DNA from: DTU032 sp964346175
GTDB taxonomy: Bacteria; Bacillota; Clostridia; Saccharofermentanales; DTU023
DNA: 45,389 bases
Direction: 5' to 3'
NCBI GenBank assembly: GCA_964346175.1
Contig: CAYFTG010000012.1
Span: 1 to 45,389 of the forward strand
Part shown: in pieces, positions 42,918 to 45,389 of the stretch
Layout: the number at the start of each line of letters is the position of its first letter
Numbering within the stretch: the first letter of the stretch is position 1
Made by a program: the position numbers and the translations under genes
Notes under the pieces: generated by a model
Seen by the model: only the letters and a program-made list of their open reading frames with translations
What the model was told of the DNA's origin: nothing
Databases searched by the model: none

Positions 42918-44093
42918 ATGAGCGATTTTTACAAAAGAGCATTAGAGATTCAAGAAGAGCTGGTAAAGTACAGGCGCCACATCTACAGTAGGCCTGAAGT
43001 AGGAATGGACTTGCCCAATACAACGCGTTTTGTGCAAGAAACTTTGCGAGAGCACGGACTGGAAGCGGTGGAGATTGCACCGAGTGCTCTTAGCGTTTTA
43101 ATTGAAGGTCGGAAGGAAGGGAAGACCATTCTTCTGCGAGCAGATATGGATGCTTTGCAGATGGAAGACAGGTGCGGTTTAGATTTTGCATCAACTATTC
43201 CCGGCAAAATGCATGCCTGCGGCCATGACATTCATACGGTGATGGCGATGGGAGCAGCGATCTTACTTAATGAGCGTAAGGATGAGTTAGAAGGCTCCGT
43301 TAAGATTATGTTTCAGCCCGGAGAAGAGATATTTCAAGGCGCTAAACTAATGATAAAGGCCGGCATACTGGAGAATCCCTCGGTAGACGCTGCTTTGGAT
43401 ATGCACGTTGATGCAACTTCTACTCTAGGTCATTTGAGTTATCCTGCCGGTCCCTTCACCACCTCAGGTGACAACTTCACTATTAAACTTCGTGGTAAGG
43501 GAGCGCACGGAAGTGAACCTAACAATGCCAGAGATCCGATTAGTGCAGCCACGAAAATATATTCAGCTTTGATGACACTACGCGCTAATGAAGTGAGTCC
43601 AAAAGACTATTTTGTTCTTAGTATTTGCAGTCTCAATGCGGGTAATAGCCATAATATTATTCCTGATGAAGCTGTGCTAAAAGGGACAATGAGGACCTAC
43701 AATGCTGAAGTTAGGGATTACATGCTGCAGCGGATCCCTGAGATAGTGACGGAAATATCTCAACTATATAAAGTGGAATCTGTCTTCGAGCTGGAGATGT
43801 CTACGCCTTCGATCGTCAATGACACGGCTATGGTGAAACGTGTAGCGTCATACTTAGGTGATTTCGGCGTTGACTTTATCTCGGATCCCCATGCTCGCAT
43901 CTCCGCCTCTGACGACTTTGCGTATATAAGTACTCAGATTCCCAGCGTGATGCTCTTTATCGGGGCCAAACCGGAGGGCGTCGAGCACAATTATCTACAT
44001 AATTCTGCAGTCGTCTTTGACGAGGATGTTATTCCTTTAGGAGCAGCCATATTTGCTCACTGCGCTTACAATTATCTAAGTGAAGGCAAATAG
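42918..44093 (+). CDS. M20 family amidohydrolase (N-acyl-amino acid/hippurate hydrolase type)
   Basis: Zinc-dependent hydrolase of 391 residues that removes acyl groups from amino acids or related amides. Metal-site landmarks are MHACGHDIHT (Cys101, His103), FQPGEEIFQGA (catalytic Glu at 136-137), ALDMHVDA, and EHNYLHNSA near the C-terminus. The dimerisation domain has LRGKGAHGSEP. AGAAAGGG precedes the ATG. Substrate is unknown: hippurate, N-acetyl-diaminopimelate and N-acyl-cysteine hydrolases share this pattern, and there is no dapD or dapH nearby to support a lysine role. Confidence 0.92.
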   Translation: MSDFYKRALEIQEELVKYRRHIYSRPEVGMDLPNTTRFVQETLREHGLEAVEIAPSALSVLIEGRKEGKTILLRADMDALQMEDRCGLDFASTIPGKMHACGHDIHTVMAMGAAILLNERKDELEGSVKIMFQPGEEIFQGAKLMIKAGILENPSVDAALDMHVDATSTLGHLSYPAGPFTTSGDNFTIKLRGKGAHGSEPNNARDPISAATKIYSALMTLRANEVSPKDYFVLSICSLNAGNSHNIIPDEAVLKGTMRTYNAEVRDYMLQRIPEIVTEISQLYKVESVFELEMSTPSIVNDTAMVKRVASYLGDFGVDFISDPHARISASDDFAYISTQIPSVMLFIGAKPEGVEHNYLHNSAVVFDEDVIPLGAAIFAHCAYNYLSEGK

Positions 44094-44124
44094 GTCTTCT
44101 CGAAGATATTGGACCTCTTACTAT

Positions 44125-44155
44125 GCTAAGGCTCTGCCTCTTGCAGAGTCTTAGC
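44125..44155. terminator. Hairpin between convergent genes
   Basis: A 13-base inverted repeat, 44125-44137 with 44143-44155 (one G-T pair), loop of five, lies between the M20 gene and the convergent hydrolase and covers the stop codon of the latter. Neither side has a T-run, so it may be a weak or factor-dependent terminator or an mRNA end-protecting hairpin. Confidence 0.4.
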
Positions 44156-45092
44156 TATGTCTGGCAATGAATTCCCAAATTGCGTCAAGGACTTCCTGAC
44201 TCCAAAAATTCCCTTCGTGTTCTCCGCCAATCACTCGGACCATTTCTACCTCAGTCCCGTGATCTTTGAAAGCTTCATATAGTTTGAGAGATTGCTCATA
44301 TTCTACCAAGTCATCTTGATCACCATGCAGGATGAGAACAGGAGGGTAGCTTTTACTGATGTTGATGCGCTCCAGCGGGCTGAGTTCACGTACAAGTTCC
44401 ATGTCCACACTGCCATCCGGAGATCCAACGAAATTTTGCAAATTAGTTTTTAAGGAGGCGATGGCTTTGGTTTGCACTTCTTGTTCCTCGACAGAAAGCT
44501 TATTTAAGGATTCCTGAGCTGTTCTTATAGATAGCTCAAAGCGCCTGACCAGCTTCATCGTATCTACCGGCGCGAAGCAATCGACAACAAAATTTACAGC
44601 ATCAGATTCTTCGGACCATTCATCTGTCTTGTATTTCGGATCATCAATCGTAAGAGCTGCCAGCAAAGCGGCATTGGCTCCGGAGGATGTGCCCCAGATT
44701 CCTACGCGTTTGGGGTCAATATGCAGCTCCTCAGAGTGAGCTCGCAGAAAACGGATAGCTGTTTTGACATCTTCAAGGTAGGCAGGAGCGCGATGTCCAT
44801 CTTCTAAGTTGCGATGTGTTATGGTGGCGACAACGTAACCTTGTCGTGCCAGTTGTGAAAGTTGCGGAATTTCAAAATGGACTTGCGGAAAAGTCCAACC
44901 GCTTCCTTGGACAAAGACAACAGCAGGGTAGAGCCTGTCTTTTCCTTCTGGGTCTGTTAAAGCCCAGGGTTGCAAAATTTGCATTTGTAGCTCATCTGTC
45001 GCACGCCTAGTAAAAGTGACGTCCGGAATCATGCGGGCGAAACCTTCCTGCGTCGGGTTTGCTTCAATTTCTCGAATGGGATACATTTTCAT
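44151..45092 (-). CDS. Alpha/beta hydrolase, esterase/lipase type
   Basis: Probable carboxylesterase of 313 residues without a signal peptide, hence cytoplasmic. The oxyanion region is VVFVQGSGWTFPQ (a variant of the HGGGW motif), the nucleophile Ser136 lies in GTSSG, the acid is probably Asp in LILHGDQDDLVEYE, and the histidine is in GGEHEGNFW. The pattern resembles BD-FAE/acetylxylan-esterase-like hydrolases, so an ester of a plant polysaccharide is possible; this is inference. GGGGAGGA precedes the ATG. There is a TTGACT about 70 bases upstream on the minus strand, but no -10 at the right distance. Confidence 0.88.
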   Translation of the reverse strand: MKMYPIREIEANPTQEGFARMIPDVTFTRRATDELQMQILQPWALTDPEGKDRLYPAVVFVQGSGWTFPQVHFEIPQLSQLARQGYVVATITHRNLEDGHRAPAYLEDVKTAIRFLRAHSEELHIDPKRVGIWGTSSGANAALLAALTIDDPKYKTDEWSEESDAVNFVVDCFAPVDTMKLVRRFELSIRTAQESLNKLSVEEQEVQTKAIASLKTNLQNFVGSPDGSVDMELVRELSPLERINISKSYPPVLILHGDQDDLVEYEQSLKLYEAFKDHGTEVEMVRVIGGEHEGNFWSQEVLDAIWEFIARHS

Positions 45093-45244
45093 CTTAAGTC
45101 CTCCCCGATAAGTCTCTGTATAGCTTTTATTATTGCATGCGAAGTATGACTTAATCTAGTCAAAGATTACCGTTTAGGTGGTAGAAAGGAAATAGGCTCG
45201 AAAATGCCTTGATGAGGATATGCTTACGTGTCTAGAATTCGTTC

Positions 45245-45389
45245 CTACAGATGAAATATCTCCCGATATCTTTCCTCGGCGCCGCGCCTCCTTGAGGTGA
45301 GATTCGCTATCTCCAATTCATTGCTTGCCATGAAGCCGATAAAGTCATTGATCTCGGACTCGGATACATTCACCTTGATTGTATCTAGG
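45245..45389 (-). CDS. C-terminal fragment of an unidentified protein (runs off right edge)
   Basis: On the minus strand a frame is open from the window edge to a stop at 45245-45247, giving the last 47 residues of a protein. The sequence includes VSESEINDFIGFMASNELE and ends RRRGAEERYREIFHL. The alternation of a beta-like stretch with an ESEIN helix and a final EERYREIF is reminiscent of ABC-transporter ATPase C-termini, but this is only a guess. The 152 bases between it and the hydrolase gene hold no feature I can identify. Confidence 0.5.
   Translation of the reverse strand, partial: LDTIKVNVSESEINDFIGFMASNELEIANLTSRRRGAEERYREIFHL

Noticed and set aside
45093..45244. Possible promoter TTGACT upstream of the hydrolase gene
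   Set aside because: No -10 element at a proper distance on the minus strand.

Overview
The window reads as a chromosomal core segment of a low-to-mid GC Bacillota, most likely Clostridia. Supporting signs are strong AGGAGG-type ribosome binding sites, a dnaG-rpoD-trmK-nif3 block, a type A RNase P RNA, the tgt-yajC-SCIFF ranthipeptide block, YtxH- and YfhO-type proteins and an OmpR/PhoR-type two-component pair. I cannot name the genus. I see no phage, insertion sequence, CRISPR array or tRNA. One run of exactly 100 N (10178-10277) is an assembly gap inside an O-acyltransferase gene.

Layout. 1-3017 (+): 3' part of ligA, a coupled two-helix membrane protein, and a regulator-like protein with a Spo0A-type C-terminal domain but no visible receiver. 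3098-3373 (-): HU, with a clear promoter and terminator. 3636-8792 (+): a FlaA1/CapD-type membrane nucleotide-sugar dehydratase, an FtsW/RodA-type glycan polymerase with an N-terminal FHA-like domain, and its class B PBP partner. 8799-10540 (-): an MBOAT O-acyltransferase and a short protein that keeps only the N-terminal part of a DHHW/AlgJ-type partner. 10701-13950 (+): polA and coaE. 13975-16282 (-): two tandem, diverged ychF genes. 16419-27068 (+): comM, dprA, topA, an in-frame trmFO-queA fusion, tgt, yajC, the SCIFF precursor and its radical SAM maturase. 27149-32568 (+): dnaG, rpoD with a long acidic N-terminal extension, trmK, a short Nif3 protein, rnpB. 32717-37248 (+): YtxH and DUF948-like envelope proteins, YfhO, dCMP deaminase. 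37245-42007 (-): RluF-type pseudouridine synthase, histidine kinase, response regulator, glycerol kinase. 42113-44093 (+): RluA-type pseudouridine synthase and an M20 amidohydrolase. 44151-45092 (-): an alpha/beta hydrolase. At the right edge a C-terminal fragment of an unidentified gene enters on the minus strand.

How the genes work together. Most are housekeeping: replication and repair (LigA, PolA, DnaG, TopA, HU), DNA uptake and recombination (ComM, DprA), tRNA and rRNA modification (TrmFO, QueA, Tgt, TrmK, RluF, RluA), cell wall growth (FHA-FtsW and PBP) and envelope modification (MBOAT, YfhO, FlaA1). The most unusual object is the single 810-codon frame that carries a complete TrmFO (T54 methylation, FAD/folate dependent) followed directly by a complete QueA (queuosine precursor synthesis), immediately upstream of tgt. 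It appears to fuse the end of the topA-trmFO neighbourhood to the start of the queA-tgt-yajC neighbourhood. Other points worth attention are the ychF tandem pair, the degenerate FHA domain on FtsW, the truncated acyltransferase partner, the receiver-less Spo0A-like protein and the extended sigma factor.
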